Notes: generated by a model not told the origin, from the sequence alone. Numbered from the stretch's first letter, positions 13,397 to 27,341 are shown. The stretch: 64,000 bases of DNA from Acanthosoma haemorrhoidale (GCA_930367205.1 OV884014.1:110435138-110499137); one strand, 5' to 3'. Translations and numbers: made by a program.

Positions 13397-14281
13397 AACA
13401 AAAATGAAAAAAGATATAAACCTGTTAGACAATTTTTTGACCAAAATAAGACTATAAGAGTAAACACTAACAATATTAGAAGACCAAGAAAGAAAAATAA
13501 GAGAAAATGTGCTTTAGTCACAGATGGTGGCAGAATGGAAATTGATTTGGACGCTCTTACTAGTTACTCCAATGACGCTTTCATATCAGATAACGCACCT
13601 AACAAACAAACAGATCTAAAACCAAATTATTATATTAGCGATGATATTGAAACATTATTTTTAACAAGTAAAATACATTGTGCAATAAAAAACAATACAA
13701 TAGATTACATTCTAACTATTCCACTTAAAGGAGAAGTAATGAAAACAATATAGCTATTACCTGTACCATCGCTGAACGAAAACACTTATGTAACAGCTAG
13801 TATTCCTATTAAACCCATATTATTGTACATGCAACCTCTTATAGCCAATGTATGTATAACTAAAGCCATTAGAAATAATATACATTCGTGTATAACTGTT
13901 AATTTAAGAAACAAAGAACCTATTGTAAAATCTATAGAAGATATTGATGTATATACAGCATTTAAACATACAAGTATTAGCCTTAAACAAAATGTATCTA
14001 TACCCATTCCTATTCCTAAAATTTCCGTAATTAAGCTAAGACATAACGAATCTTTTATAAATATAACTAGTAATAAGGATATTAGTATATCATTCCTATC
14101 ATTTTCACATGAAATACTAACAATTAACCATACGAATGTCTCTTTTCATGAATTACCATCTTTTGTTGTACCAACTAATATAAACCTCGTACCTCTAACA
14201 CGGTATAGTTAAATAGAAATTCCCAATATAATTCAAATTGTAAGTTTAATAATTGTATTTAATCTTTTCTTGTATTAAGTA
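13397..14281 (+). pseudogene. pol 3' end and env-like frame of errantivirus-type element
   Basis: A single reading frame runs from 13,397 to 14,281, broken only by TAG at 13,751-13,753, TAA at 14,210-14,212 and the final TAA. The first part is basic and probably the end of pol. From about 13,535 it resembles an envelope ectodomain: a TIPLKGE block followed by a PVP block, a spacing known from baculovirus F-like and errantivirus Env proteins. Three potential N-glycosylation sites follow (NES, NIT, NHT). After the second stop a hydrophobic stretch (IVSLIIVFNLFLY) in the same frame looks like a C-terminal membrane anchor. No clear cleavage site or signal peptide was identified. Assignment as env is moderate; uncharacterised retroelement sequence is the alternative. 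Confidence 0.5.
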
Positions 14282-14892
14282 AACCTCAAGTATTCTGATT
14301 TAAGGAAATTCCTTAAAACAAGGCTTCAGCAACTTTCAGCACTACTAGCAATAGAAGCCATCTCGTTACAGACAACAGAGTTCTCCCAGGTGCTCCAATC
14401 TTCAAGGATCAGCAGTTATGTAATATATATAATCTTATTATTAACAAATTGTACGATTATCAATAACATCCTAAGAACTGTATCTCTTAACTTATAATCA
14501 GCTCTTTTGTAATTATCAATAACTTATTTTCTTTTCCCAGACCTCCATTCTGAATATTTATCCCCAACGGCCATTCACTAATATCTATTCCCTTCAGCCA
14601 CTCATTAGCCAAGGAAGGCGACGTGGGAAGATTCGCACTGTGACGGGGAGATGAGAAATGTTCACTAAATAATTTAAATTTATAGACCTATTGAAAAATT
14701 AGGTGATTAACTGCCTTTTGTTAGTGACTAATACAAATTTTAATTAATAGTGTGTTCACAATTTTTCTGTAGCCTTACATTATTGAAGGTGACGGAAGTT
14801 ATACTTGACGCCTTAAAGGTCCAACCTTATGTAAACTAATGAGGTCAATCTTAAATTAATGGTATAAATTATTAAATTAATGAACTCAATAA
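14282..14892. other. AT-rich spacer, possible LTR remnant
   Basis: No coding frame. A GC-richer stretch at 14,565-14,650 may belong to an LTR or untranslated end of the gypsy element, but no TG...CA pair or primer-binding site was identified. It is near-identical in copy 2. Confidence 0.4.
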
Positions 14893-15564
14893 TATGTAGG
14901 AAGTGGGTGGGGGTACCCTATAGCATTGACGAGGGTGGGAGGGGATGCTTTTCGTAGAGTGGGGGTTTACCTGCGGGACCCCCTTGTAAAGGCAGGTAAG
15001 GGGCAGTCGATCAGCAGTTGTCAGTGTAGTGAGATCATGAGCATGGCTATGGTAGGACGTGAAGACATCAGGGATGCTGTAGATTTGAGGGAGGCTATAC
15101 TAGTTGAAGGACCCATGTGGGAGATCGAAGAACGGAGGAGGATGACATCAGAGAGGGAGTGGATGAAAGAGCAAGAAAAGAGACGAAGGAGAAGGATAGC
15201 AGGCTGGAAGCGTATGCAAGAGGGATACACCAGGAATGAGAAGGAGAACGTCAGAGAGTCAGGTGATGCAAGAGAAATAAATAAGAAAGATGGACTCCAG
15301 GGAGGAAGTGTATGCAATAGGGAGACTACTGAAAATAAAAGGACGCGAGGGAGGCAGCCGATGAGACAGAGACATGAGAAAGTCAGATGCGACAGAAAGA
15401 CGACAAAAGGGGAAAGAAGACGTAGGAGAGAAGAAGAGGACGACGCCAGGGAAGCCGCCAGGTTAAGACAGGAAGTGGAGGACCTCTGGAGAGCTGAATT
15501 AGAGAGGTTAGTGGAGCTCGCAAGAGTTGATGAAAGGAGGCTAAGGATGAGAAGATGTGGGTGA
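14893..15564 (+). CDS. Arg/Glu-rich coiled-coil-like protein of unknown function, copy 1
   Basis: The frame is open from 14,893 with no ATG near its 5' edge; the first ATG is near 15,036 (MSMAMVGRED), giving about 176 residues to the TGA at 15,562. The region is distinctly GC-richer and purine-richer than its AT-rich surroundings, so it has a different origin from its neighbours. The protein has a short neutral N-terminal part, then long Arg/Lys/Glu-rich stretches (EEIEERRRM, EQEKRRRRR, GERRRRREEEDD) and a Glu/Leu/Arg heptad-like end (LWRAELERLVELARV), suggesting charged alpha-helix or coiled coil. The stop lies five bases before a (TTA)7 run, as at the 3' end of some non-LTR retrotransposons, but no RT or endonuclease motif is present. 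It may be the 3' piece of a retroelement gene. Copy 2 keeps the frame with two amino-acid changes. Product not recognised; expression unproven. Confidence 0.45.
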   Translation, partial: YVGSGWGYPIALTRVGGDAFRRVGVYLRDPLVKAGKGQSISSCQCSEIMSMAMVGREDIRDAVDLREAILVEGPMWEIEERRRMTSEREWMKEQEKRRRRRIAGWKRMQEGYTRNEKENVRESGDAREINKKDGLQGGSVCNRETTENKRTRGRQPMRQRHEKVRCDRKTTKGERRRRREEEDDAREAARLRQEVEDLWRAELERLVELARVDERRLRMRRCG

Positions 15565-15569
15565 GCCCC

Positions 15570-15590
15570 TTATTATTATTATTATTATTA
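15570..15590 (+). repeat. (TTA)7 microsatellite
   Basis: Seven TTA units follow the stop of the Arg/Glu-rich frame. Copy 2 has eight units at 31,166-31,189. It could be the simple-repeat tail of a non-LTR element. Confidence 0.85.
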
Positions 15591-15860
15591 AATATTTAAA
15601 TTTGAATAAACATTGTACTTAATAATCGTTGTTTATTTTTTATTACTTTATTCCCTAGAAAAATATTAGATAGTAGATTCTGGTTATAAATTTATTGACA
15701 GTGTGTTGAAATATGAATCCAAACAACCTTTATTCAAAGACTTTACTAGAAGTCTTATTTTTATTACTTTTTGGGAAATGAGGATATTTTGAGGATTTTT
15801 ATCACAGTTTTCTTTAGTAAGACTTATCTTTGTTTGGTGTACATTAGTTGCATAATCATT
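15591..15860. other. AT-rich tail of insert, no gene
   Basis: No coding or RNA signal is seen up to the point where satellite sequence resumes at ATCTACAGAC. Confidence 0.5.
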
Positions 15861-18800
15861 CATCTACAGACTAAGACCTGGAAGGGATTTTAGATCGATC
15901 AAAAATTGGGTTAAGTGAAAACTATTATAATCTCTGTCTTATAATAAAGCATGTGGCAATTCATTTATTAATATTATTAAATATTTAAATATTCAATATT
16001 AAATATAAATTCATGATTATGCTTATCACATTTCACTGGAGTAATATATAAAAAATAATGGCTTAAACATTTTGAGAAACATAATAAACAGACAAAATAG
16101 TCGTTCTGTAGAAATTTATATTGGAATTATAATGGTAAGTAGTTATTCCTGATGGCAGAATGGATTCCACGAATCTTTACTAACTGCAGAGACACAAATA
16201 ATGTTTATATTTAGTCCCTTGAGGAAAAATGAGTAGCGACAAGTAGAGATCAAAATTTATTGAACATATGCATATAAAACCGGCTATTACTATTTATTAG
16301 ATATACATTTATCTACAGACTATGACCTGGACAGGATTTTTGATGGAACAACAATTTGGTTAAGTGAAAGCAATTATAATCTCTGTCTTATAATAAAGCA
16401 TGTGGCAATTAATAAATATAAATTCATGATTATGCTTATCACATTTCACTGGAGTAATTTAAAAATAATGGCTTAACCATTTTGAGAAACATAATAAACA
16501 GACAAAATAGTCGTTCTGTAGAAATTTATATTGGAATTATAATGGTAAGTAGTTATTTCTGATGGCAGAATGGATTCCACGAATCTTTACTAACTGCAGA
16601 GACACAAACAATGTTTATATTTAGTCCCTTGAGGAAAAATGAGTAGCGACAAGTAGAGATCAAAATTTATTGAACATATGCATATAAAACCGGCTATTAC
16701 TATTTATTAGATATACATTTATCTACAGACTATGACCTGGACAGGATTTTTGATGGATCAACAATTTGGTTAAGTAAAAGCAATTATAATCTCTGTCTTA
16801 TAATAAAGCATGTGGCAATTAATAAATATAAATTCATGATTATGCTTATCACATTTCACTGGAGTAATATATAAAAAATAATGGCTTAAACATTTTGAGA
16901 AACATGATAAACAGACAAAATAGTCGTTCTGTAGAAATTTATATTGGAATTATAATGGTAAGTAGTTATTCCTGATGGCCGAATGGATTCCACGAATCTT
17001 TGCTAACTGCAGGGACACAAATAATGTTTATATTTAGTCCCTTGAGGAAAAATGAGTAGCAACAAGTAGAGATCAAAATTTATTGAACATATGCATATAA
17101 AACCGGCTATTACTATTTATTAGATATACATTTATCTACAGACTATGACCTGGAAAGGATTTTTGATGGATCAACAATTTGGTTGAGTAAAAGCAATTAT
17201 AATCTCTGTCTTATCATAAAGTATGTGGCAATTAATAAATATAAATTCATGATTATGCTTATCACATTTCACTGGTGTAATTTAAAAATAATGGCTTATA
17301 CATTTTGAGAAACATAATAAACAGACAAAATAGTCGTTCTGTAGAAATTTATATTGGAATTATAATGGTATGTAGTTATTCCTGATGGCCGAATGGATTC
17401 CACGAATCTTTGCTAACTGCAGGGACACAAATAATGTTTATATTTAGTCCCTTGAGGAAAAATGAGTAGCAACAAGTAGAGATCAAAATTTATTGAACAT
17501 ATGCATATAAAACCGGCTATTACTATTTATTAGATATACATTTATCTACAGACTATGACCTGGAAAGGATTTTTGATGGATCAACAATTTGGTTGAGTAA
17601 AAGCAATTATAATCTCTGTCTTATCATAAAGTATGTGGCAATTAATAAATATAAATTCATGATTATGCTTATCACATTTCACTGGAGTAATTTAAAAATA
17701 ATGGCTTAAACATTTTGAGAACATAATAAACAGACAAAATAGTCGTTCTGTAGAAATTTATATTGGAATTATAATGGTATGTAGTTATTCCTGATGGCAG
17801 AATGGATTCCACGAATCTTTACTAACTGCAGGGACACAAATAATGTTTATATTAAGTACCTTGAGGAAAAATGAGTAGCAACAAGTAGAGATCAAAATTT
17901 ATTGAACATATGCATATAAAACCGGCTATTACTATTTATTAGATAAACATTTATCTACAGACTATGACCTGGAAAGGATTTTTGATGGATCAACAATTTG
18001 GTTGAGTAAAAGCAATTATAATCTCTGTCTTATAATAAAGCATGTGGCAATTAATAAATATAAATTCAGGATTATGCTTATCACATTTCACTGGAGTAAA
18101 TTAAAAATAATGGCTTAAACATTTTGAGAAACATAATAAACAGACAAAATAGTCGTTCTGTAGAAATTTATATTGGAATTATAATGGTAAGTAGTTATTC
18201 CTGATGGCAGAATGGATTCCACGAATCTTTACTAACTGCAGGGACACAAATAATGTTTATATTAAGTCCCTTGAGGAAAAATGAGTAGCGACAAGTAGAG
18301 ATCAAAATTTATTGAACATATGCATATAAAACCGTCTATTACTATTTATTAGATAAACATTTATCTACAGACTATGACCTGGAAAGGATTTTTGATGGAT
18401 CAACAATTTGGTTGAGTAAAAGCAATTATAATCTCTGTCTTATAATAAAGCATGTGGCAATTAATAAATATAAATTCATGATTATGCTTATCACATTTCA
18501 CTGGAGTAAATTAAAAATAATGGCTTAAACATTTTGAGAAACATAATAAACAGACAAAATAGTCGTTCTGTAGAAATTTATATTGGAATTATAATGGTAA
18601 GTAGTTATTCCTGATGGCAGAATGGATTCCACGAATCTTTACTAACTGCAGGGACACAAATAATGTTTATATTTAGTCCCTTGAGGAAAAATGAGTAGCG
18701 ACAAGTAGAGATAAAAATTTATTGAACATATGCATATAAAACCGTCTATTACTATTTATTAGATATACATTTATCTACAGACTATGACATGGACAGGATT

Positions 18801-21800
18801 TTTGATGGATCAACAATTTGGTTAAGTAAAAACTATTATAATCTCTGTCTCATAATCAAGCATGTGGCAATAATTAAATATGAATTCATGATTATGCTTA
18901 TCACATTTCACGGGAGTAATTTAAAAATAATGGCTTTAACATTTTGAGAAACCTAATAAACAGACAAAATAGTCGTTCTGTAGCAATTTATATTGGAATT
19001 ATAATGGTAAGTAGTTATTCCTGATGGCAGAATGGATTCCACGAATCTTTACTGACTGCAGGGACGCAAATAATGTTTATATTTAGTCCCTTGAGGAATA
19101 ATGAGTAGCAAAAAGTAGAGATAAAGGTTTATTGAACATAAGCATATGAAACTGGCTATTACTATTTATTAGATATACATTTATCTACAGACTATGACCT
19201 GGACAGAATTTTTGATGGATCAACAATTTGGTTAAGTAAAAGCAATTATAATCTCTGTCTTATAATAAAGCATGTGGCAATTAATAAATATAAATTCATG
19301 ATTATGCTTATCACATTTCACTGGAGTAATTTAAAAATAATTGCTTAAACATTTTGAGAAACATAATAAACAGATAAAATAGTCGTTCTGTAGCAATTTA
19401 TATTGGAATTATAATGGTAAGTAGTTATTCCTGATGGCAGAATGGATTCCACGAATCTTTACTGACTGCAGGGACACAAATAATGTTTATATTTAGTCCC
19501 TTGAGGAATAATGAGTAGCAAAAAGTAGAGATAAAGGTTTATTGAACATAAGCATATAAAACCGGCTATTACTATTTATTAGATATACATTTATCTATAG
19601 ACTATGACCTGGACAGGATTTTTGATGGATCAACAATTTGGTTAAGTAAAAGCAATTATAATCTCTGTCTTATAATGAAGCATGTGGAATTAATAAATAT
19701 AAATTCATGATTATGCTTATCACATTTCACTGGAGTAATTTAAAAATAATGGCTTAAACATTTTGAGAAACATAATAAACAGACAAAATAGTCGTTCTGT
19801 AGAATTTTATATTGGAATTATAATGGTAAGTAGTTATTCCTGATGGCCGAATGGATTCCACGAATCTTTACTAACTGCAGAGACACAAATAATGTTTATA
19901 TTAAGTCCCTTGATGAAAAATGAGTAGCAACAAGTAGAGATCAAAATTTATTGAACATAAGCATATAAAAACCGGCTATTACTATTTATTAGATATACAT
20001 TTATCTACAGACTATGACCTGGACAGGATTTTTGATGGATCAACAATTTGGTTGAGTAAAAGCAATTATAATCTCTGTCTTATCATAAAGCATGTGGCAA
20101 TTAATAAATATAAATTCATGATTATGCTTATCACATTTCCCTGGAGTAATTTAAAAATAATGGCTTAAACATTTTGAGAAACATAATAAACAGACAAAAT
20201 AGTCGTTCTGTAGCAACTTATATTGGAATTATAATGGTAAGTAGTTATTTCTGATGGTGGAATGGATTCCACGAATCTTTACTGACTGCAGGGGCACAAA
20301 TAATGTTTATATTAAGTCCCTTGAGGAAAAATGAGTAGCAAAAACTAGAGATAAAGGTTTACTGAACATAAGCGTATAAAACCGTCTATTACTATTTATT
20401 AGATATACATTTATCTACAGACTATGACCTGGACAGGATTTTTGATGGATCAACAATTTGGTTAAGTAAAAGCAATTATAATCTCTGTCTTATAATAAAG
20501 CATGTGGCAATTAATAAATATAAATTCATGATTATGCTTATCACATTTCACTGGAGTAATATATAAAAAATAATGGCTTAAACATTTTGAGAAACATGAT
20601 AAACAGACAAAATAGTCGTTCTGTAGAAATTTATATTGGAATTATAATGGTAAGTAGTTATTCCTGATGGCCGAATGGATTCCACGAATCTTTGCTAACT
20701 GCAGGGACACAAATAATGTTTATATTTAGTCCCTTGAGGAAAAATGAGTAGCAACAAGTAGAGATCAAAATTTATTGAACATATGCATATAAAACCGGCT
20801 ATTACTATTTATTAGATATACATTTATCTACAGACTATGACCTGGAAAGGATTTTTGATGGATCAACAATTTGGTTGAGTAAAAGCAATTATAATCTCTG
20901 TCTTATCATAAAGTATGTGGCAATTAATAAATATAAATTCATGATTATGCTTATCACATTTCACTGGTGTAATTTAAAAATAATGGCTTATACATTTTGA
21001 GAAATATAATAAACAGACAAAATAGTCGTTCTGTAGAAATTTATATTGGAATTATAATGGTATGTAGTTATTCCTGATGGCCGAATGGATTCCACGAATC
21101 TTTGCTAACTGCAGGGACACAAATAATGTTTATATTTAGTCCCTTGAGGAAAAATGAGTAGCAACAAGTAGAGATCAAAATTTATTGAACATATGCATAT
21201 AAAACCGGCTATTACTATTTATTAGATATACATTTATCTACAGACTATGACCTGGAAAGGATTTTTGATGGATCAACAATTTGGTTGAGTAAAAGCAATT
21301 ATAATCTCTGTCTTATCATAAAGTATGTGGCAATTAATAAATATAAATTCATGATTATGCTTATCACATTTCACTGGAGTAATATATAAAAAATAATGGC
21401 TTAAACATTTTGAGAAACATGATAAACAGACAAAATAGTCGTTCTGTAGAAATTTATATTGGAATTATAATGGTAAGTAGTTATTCCTGATGGCCGAATG
21501 GATTCCACGAATCTTTGCTAACTGCAGGGACACAAATAATGTTTATATTTAGTCCCTTGAGGAAAAATGAGTAGCAACAAGTAGAGATCAAAATTTATTG
21601 AACATATGCATATAAAACCGGCTATTACTATTTATTAGATATACATTTATCTACAGACTATGACCTGGAAAGGATTTTTGATGGATCAACAATTTGGTTG
21701 AGTAAAAGCAATTATAATCTCTGTCTTATCATAAAGTATGTGGCAATTAATAAATATAAATTCATGATTATGCTTATCACATTTCACTGGAGTAATATAT

Positions 21801-24800
21801 AAAAAATAATGGCTTAAACATTTTGAGAAACATGATAAACAGACAAAATAGTCGTTCTGTAGAAATTTATATTGGAATTATAATGGTAAGTAGTTATTCC
21901 TGATGGCCGAATGGATTCCATGAATCTTTGCTAACTGCAGGGACACAAATAATGTTTATATTTAGTCCCTTGAGGAAAAATGAGTAGCAACAAGTAGAGA
22001 TCAAAATTTATTGAACATATGCATATAAAACCGGCTATTACTATTTATTAGATATACATTTATCTACAGACTATGACCTGGAAAGGATTTTTGATGGATC
22101 AACAATTTGGTTGAGTAAAAGCAATTATAATCTCTGTCTTATCATAAAGTATGTGGCAATTAATAAATATAAATTCATGATTATGCTTATCACATTTCAC
22201 TGGTGTAATTTAAAAATAATGGCTTATACATTTTGAGAAACATAATAAACAGACAAAATAGTCGTTCTGTAGAAATTTATATTGGAATTATAATGGTATG
22301 TAGTTATTCCTGATGGCCGAATGGATTCCACGAATCTTTGCTAACTGCAGGGACACAAATAATGTTTATATTTAGTCCCTTGAGGAAAAATGAGTAGCAA
22401 CAAGTAGAGATCAAAATTTATTGAACATATGCATATAAAACCGGCTATTACTATTTATTAGATATACATTTATCTACAGACTATGACCTGGAAAGGATTT
22501 TTGATGGATCAACAATTTGGTTAAGTAAAAGCAATTATAATCTCTGTCTTATCATAAAGTATGTGGCAATTAATAAATATAAATTCATGATTATGCTTAT
22601 CACATTTCACTGGAGTAATTTAAAAATAATGGCTTAAACATTTTGAGAACATAATAAACAGACAAAATAGTCGTTCTGTAGAAATTTATATTGGAATTAT
22701 AACGGTATGTAGTTATTCCTGATGGCAGAATGGATTCCACGAATCTTTACTAACTGCAGGGACACAAATAATGTTTATATTAAGTACCTTGAGGAAAAAT
22801 GAGTAGCGACAAGTAGAGATCAAAATTTATTGAACATATGCATATAAAACCGGCTATTACTATTTATTAGATAAACATTTATCTACAGACTATGACCTGG
22901 AAAGGATTTTTGATGGATCAACAATTTGGTTGAGTAAAAGCAATTATAATCTCTGTCTTATCATAAAGTATGTGGCAATTAATAAATATAAATTCATGAT
23001 TATGCTTATCACATTTCACTGGTGTAATTTAAAAATAATGGCTTATACATTTTGAGAAACATAATAAACAGACAAAATAGTCGTTCTGTAGAAATTTATA
23101 TTGGAATTATAATGGTATGTAGTTATTCCTGATGGCCGAATGGATTCCACGAATCTTTGCTAACTGCAGGGACACAAATAATGTTTATATTTAGTCCCTT
23201 GAGGAAAAATGAGTAGCAACAAGTAGAGATCAAAATTTATTGAACATATGCATATAAAACCGGCTATTACTATTTATTAGATATACATTTATCTACAGAC
23301 TATGACCTGGAAAGGATTTTTGATGGATCAACAATTTGGTTGAGTAAAAGCAATTATAATCTCTGTCTTATCATAAAGTATGTGGCAATTAATAAATATA
23401 AATTCATGATTATGCTTATCACATTTCACTGGAGTAATTTAAAAATAATGGCTTAAACATTTTGAGAACATAATAAACAGACAAAATAGTCGTTCTGTAG
23501 AAATTTATATTGGAATTATAATGGTAAGTAGTTATTTCTGATGGCAGAATGGATTCCACGAATCTTTACTAACTGCAGAGACACAAACAATGTTTATATT
23601 TAGTCCCTTGAGGAAAAATGAGTAGCGACAAGTAGAGATCAAAATTTATTGAACATATGCATATAAAACCGGCTATTACTATTTATTAGATATACATTTA
23701 TCTACAGACTATGACCTTGACAGGATTTTTGATGGATCAACAATTTGGTTAAGTAAAAGCAATTATAATCTCTGTCTTATAATAAAGCATGTGGCAATTA
23801 ATAAATATAAATTCATGATTATGCTTATCACATTTCACTGGAGTAATATATAAAAAATAATGGCTTAAACATTTTGAGAAACATGATAAACAGACAAAAT
23901 AGTCGTTCTGTAGAAATTTATATTGGAATTATAATGGTAAGTAGTTATTCCTGATGGCCGAATGGATTCCACGAATCTTTGCTAACTGCAGGGACACAAA
24001 TAATGTTTATATTTAGTCCCTTGAGGAAAAATGAGTAGCAACAAGTAGAGATCAAAATTTATTGAACATATGCATATAAAACCGGCTATTACTATTTATT
24101 AGATATACATTTATCTACAGACTATGACCTGGAAAGGATTTTTGATGGATCAACAATTTGGTTGAGTAAAAGCAATTATAATATCTGTCTTATCATAAAG
24201 TATGTGGCAATTAATAAATATAAATTCATGATTATGCTTATCACATTTCACTGGTGTAATTTAAAAATAATGGCTTATACATTTTGAGAAACATAATAAA
24301 CAGACAAAATAGTCGTTCTGTAGAAATTTATATTGGAATTATAATGGTATGTAGTTATTCCTGATGGCCGAATGGATTCCACGAATCTTTGCTAACTGCA
24401 GGGACACAAATAATGTTTATATTTAGTCCCTTGAGGAAAAATGAGTAGCAACAAGTAGAGATCAAAATTTATTGAACATATGCATATAAAACCGGCTATT
24501 ACTATTTATTAGATATACATTTATCTACAGACTATGACCTGGAAAGGATTTTTGATGGATCAACAATTTGGTTGAGTAAAAGCAATTATAATCTCTGTCT
24601 TATCATAAAGTATGTGGCAATTAATAAATATAAATTCATGATTATGCTTATCACATTTCACTGGAGTAATTTAAAAATAATGGCTTAAACATTTTGAGAA
24701 CATAATAAACAGACAAAATAGTCGTTCTGTAGAAATTTATATTGGAATTATAATGGTATGTAGTTATTCCTGATGGCAGAATGGATTCCACGAATCTTTA

Positions 24801-26700
24801 CTAACTGCAGGGACACAAATAATGTTTATATTAAGTACCTTGAGGAAAAATGAGTAGCGACAAGTAGAGATCAAAATGTATTGAACATATGCATATAAAA
24901 CCGGCTATTACTATTTATTAGATAAACATTTATCTACAGACTATGACCTGGAAAGGATTTTTGATGGATCAACAATTTGGTTGAGTAAAAGCAATTATAA
25001 TCTCTGTCTTATAATAAAGCATGTGGCAATTAATAAATATAAATTCAGGATTATGCTTATCACATTTCACTGGAGTAAATTAAAAATAATGGCTTAAACA
25101 TTTTGAGAAACATAATAAACAGACAAAATAGTCGTTCTGTAGAAATTTATATTGGAATTATAATGGTAAGTAGTTATTCCTGATGGCAGAATGGATTCCA
25201 CGAATCTTTACTAACTGCAGGGACACAAATAATGTTTATATTTAGTCCCTTGAGGAAAAATGAGTAGCAACAAGTAGAGATCAAAATTTATTGAACATAT
25301 GCATATAAAACCGTCTATTACTATTTATTAGATATACATTTATCTACAGACTATGACCTGGAAAGGATTTTTGATGGATCAACAATTTGGTTGAGTAAAA
25401 GCAATTATAATCTCTGTCTTATCATAAAGTATGTGGCAATTAATAAATATAAATTCATGATTATGCTTATCACATTTCACTGGAGTAATTTAAAAATAAT
25501 GGCTTAAACATTTTGAGAACATAATAAACAGACAAAATAGTCGTTCTGTAGAAATTTATATTGGAATTATAATGGTATGTAGTTATTCCTGATGGCAGAA
25601 TGGATTCCACGAATCTTTACTAACTGCAGGGACACAAATAATGTTTATATTAAGTACCTTGAGGAAAAATGAGTAGCGACAAGTAGAGATCAAAATTTAT
25701 TGAACATATGCATATAAAACCGGCTATTACTATTTATTAGATAAACATTTATCTACAGACTATGACCTGGAAAGGATTTTTGATGGATCAACAATTTGGT
25801 TGAGTAAAAGCAATTATAATCTCTGTCTTATAATAAAGCATGTGGCAATTAATAAATATAAATTCAGGATTATGCTTATCACATTTCACTGGAGTAAATT
25901 AAAAATAATGGCTTAAACATTTTGAGAAACATAATAAACAGACAAAATAGTCGTTCTGTAGAAATTTATATTGGAATTATAATGGTAAGTAGTTATTCCT
26001 GATGGCAGAATGGATTCCACGAATCTTTACTAACTGCAGGGACACAAATAATGTTTATATTAAGTCCCTTGAGGAAAAATGAGTAGCGACAAGTAGAGAT
26101 CAAAATTTATTGAACATATGCATATAAAACCGTCTATTACTATTTATTAGATAAACATTTATCTACAGACTATGACCTGGAAAGGATTTTTGATGGATCA
26201 ACAATTTGGTTGAGTATAAGCAATTATAATCTCTGTCTTATAATAAAGCATGTGGCAATTAATAAATATAAATTCATGATTATGCTTATCACATTTCACT
26301 GGAGTAAATTAAAAATAATGGCTTAAACATTTTGAGAAACATAATAAACAGACAAAATAGTCGTTCTGTAGAAATTTATATTGGAATTATAATGGTAAGT
26401 AGTTATTTCTGATGGCAGAATGGATTCCACGAATCTTTACTAACTGCAGAGACACAAACAATGTTTATATTTAGTCCCTTGAGGAAAAATAAGTAGCAAA
26501 AACTAGAGATAAAGGTTTATTGAACATAAGCATATAAAACCGGCTATTACTATTTATTAGATATACATTTATCTACAGACCTGGACAGGATTTTTGATGG
26601 ATCAACAATTTGGTTAAGTAAAAGCAATTATAATCTCTGTCTTATAATAAAGCATGTGGCAATTAATAAATATAAATTCATGATTATGCTTAACACATTT
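15861..26700. repeat. Satellite block 2, ~410-bp monomer
   Basis: About 26 monomers, with starts at 15930, 16379, 16789, 17202, 17612, 18021, 18431, 18841, 19251, 19661, 20071, 20481, 20894, 21304, 21717, 22130, 22540, 22949, 23359, 23768, 24181, 24591, 25000, 25410, 25819, 26229 and 26633 (partial). It is the duplicated counterpart of block 1: rare variants recur in the same order, for example CTCATAATCA (2,062 and 18,854), ATATCTGTCT (7,796 and 24,181) and GAGTATAAGC (9,827 and 26,212). The offset is 16,792, then 17,203-17,207, 16,385 and finally 15,981, changing in about whole-monomer steps. The first monomer (15,861-15,929, partial) is a diverged type with CTAAGACCTGG. Confidence 0.96.
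15962..15998. repeat. AT-rich filler inserted in a satellite monomer
   Basis: The monomer starting at 15,930 carries about 36 extra bases between GTGGCAATT and AATATAAATTC. The extra DNA includes ATTATTAAATATTTAAAT, which also occurs about 390 bp upstream just after the (TTA)n tract. The equivalent monomer next to insert copy 2 (31,529) lacks it. Confidence 0.75.
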
Positions 26701-27232
26701 GAATGACATATGAATATGAACATATGAAAATCCTTTCATATTTAACCTTGTTGATTATAGTAAATTAAAACATTGTACTAGTTTTAAAAATCCTAATATC
26801 GCCTATATAGACAATTTTTAACTTGACGAATACACCTAAAAACATAATTGTAAAATAAGAAACATCATAAAACAATAAACGAATAAAAAATGAACAATTT
26901 ATCTTCTTAATGGATGATATAATGAGACCCGTTAAAGTTTTTTACCACGTGGTATTCCATTGCCTTAGGCTGGGGTCACCAACTGTTTTATCATTGATAG
27001 TTAAGGGTCTATTACAACAAATCCATTCGCATAAACATTACTTAACTTTAGTGTTATCATAATGTTATCACATAACTAGGCAGGTTGGTTTAGAATTCGC
27101 TCGGAGATGTTGATGAAACGTTCCCTGTTAAAAAATAGGAAGAACAGAGTTGAGAGGGTTAAGCATTTTATTTTATTATCCCATTCTTTAAAATCTTTCA
27201 TTATATTTGTGGTGTGATCATATTATTTATTA
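26701..27232. other. AT-rich lead of insert copy 2, no gene
   Basis: Counterpart of 10,720-11,251. Positions 26,972-27,008 carry the clustered differences from copy 1. Confidence 0.55.
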
Positions 27233-27341
27233 TACAGTGGAATCCCGATTATTCCTATTTCCGGATAAGTCCCTAGTGCAAATCCCGGTAAACGGTATAA
27301 AAACAATGCATTTCATCTATTCGGTACCGGTAAATGGCCTC
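27233..27341 (+). mobile_element. pogo/Tigger-like end fragment, copy 2
   Basis: Same CAGTGGAATCCCGATTA end after TA as in copy 1, with no differences noticed. Confidence 0.55.

Larger units (their letters stand above)
10720..15860. mobile_element. Composite non-satellite insert, copy 1
   Basis: A 5.1-kb stretch interrupts the satellite. The left junction follows monomer position about 68 (AACACATTT then GAATGACATA). The satellite resumes at monomer position about 342 (ATCTACAGAC), so roughly 270 bp of the monomer is missing and no target-site duplication is evident. Contents in order are an AT-rich lead, a pogo-like end, broken gypsy pol (RT, RNase H, integrase), an env-like frame, an AT-rich spacer, an Arg/Glu-rich open frame with a (TTA)7 tail, and a short AT-rich tail. 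It is clearly a nest of several old insertions. The second copy at 26,701 has the same edges. Confidence 0.9.

Noticed and set aside
15021..15317. 98-codon minus-strand Ser/Leu-rich frame
   Set aside because: Complement of the purine-rich Arg/Glu frame; Ser/Leu/Phe content is the expected shadow.
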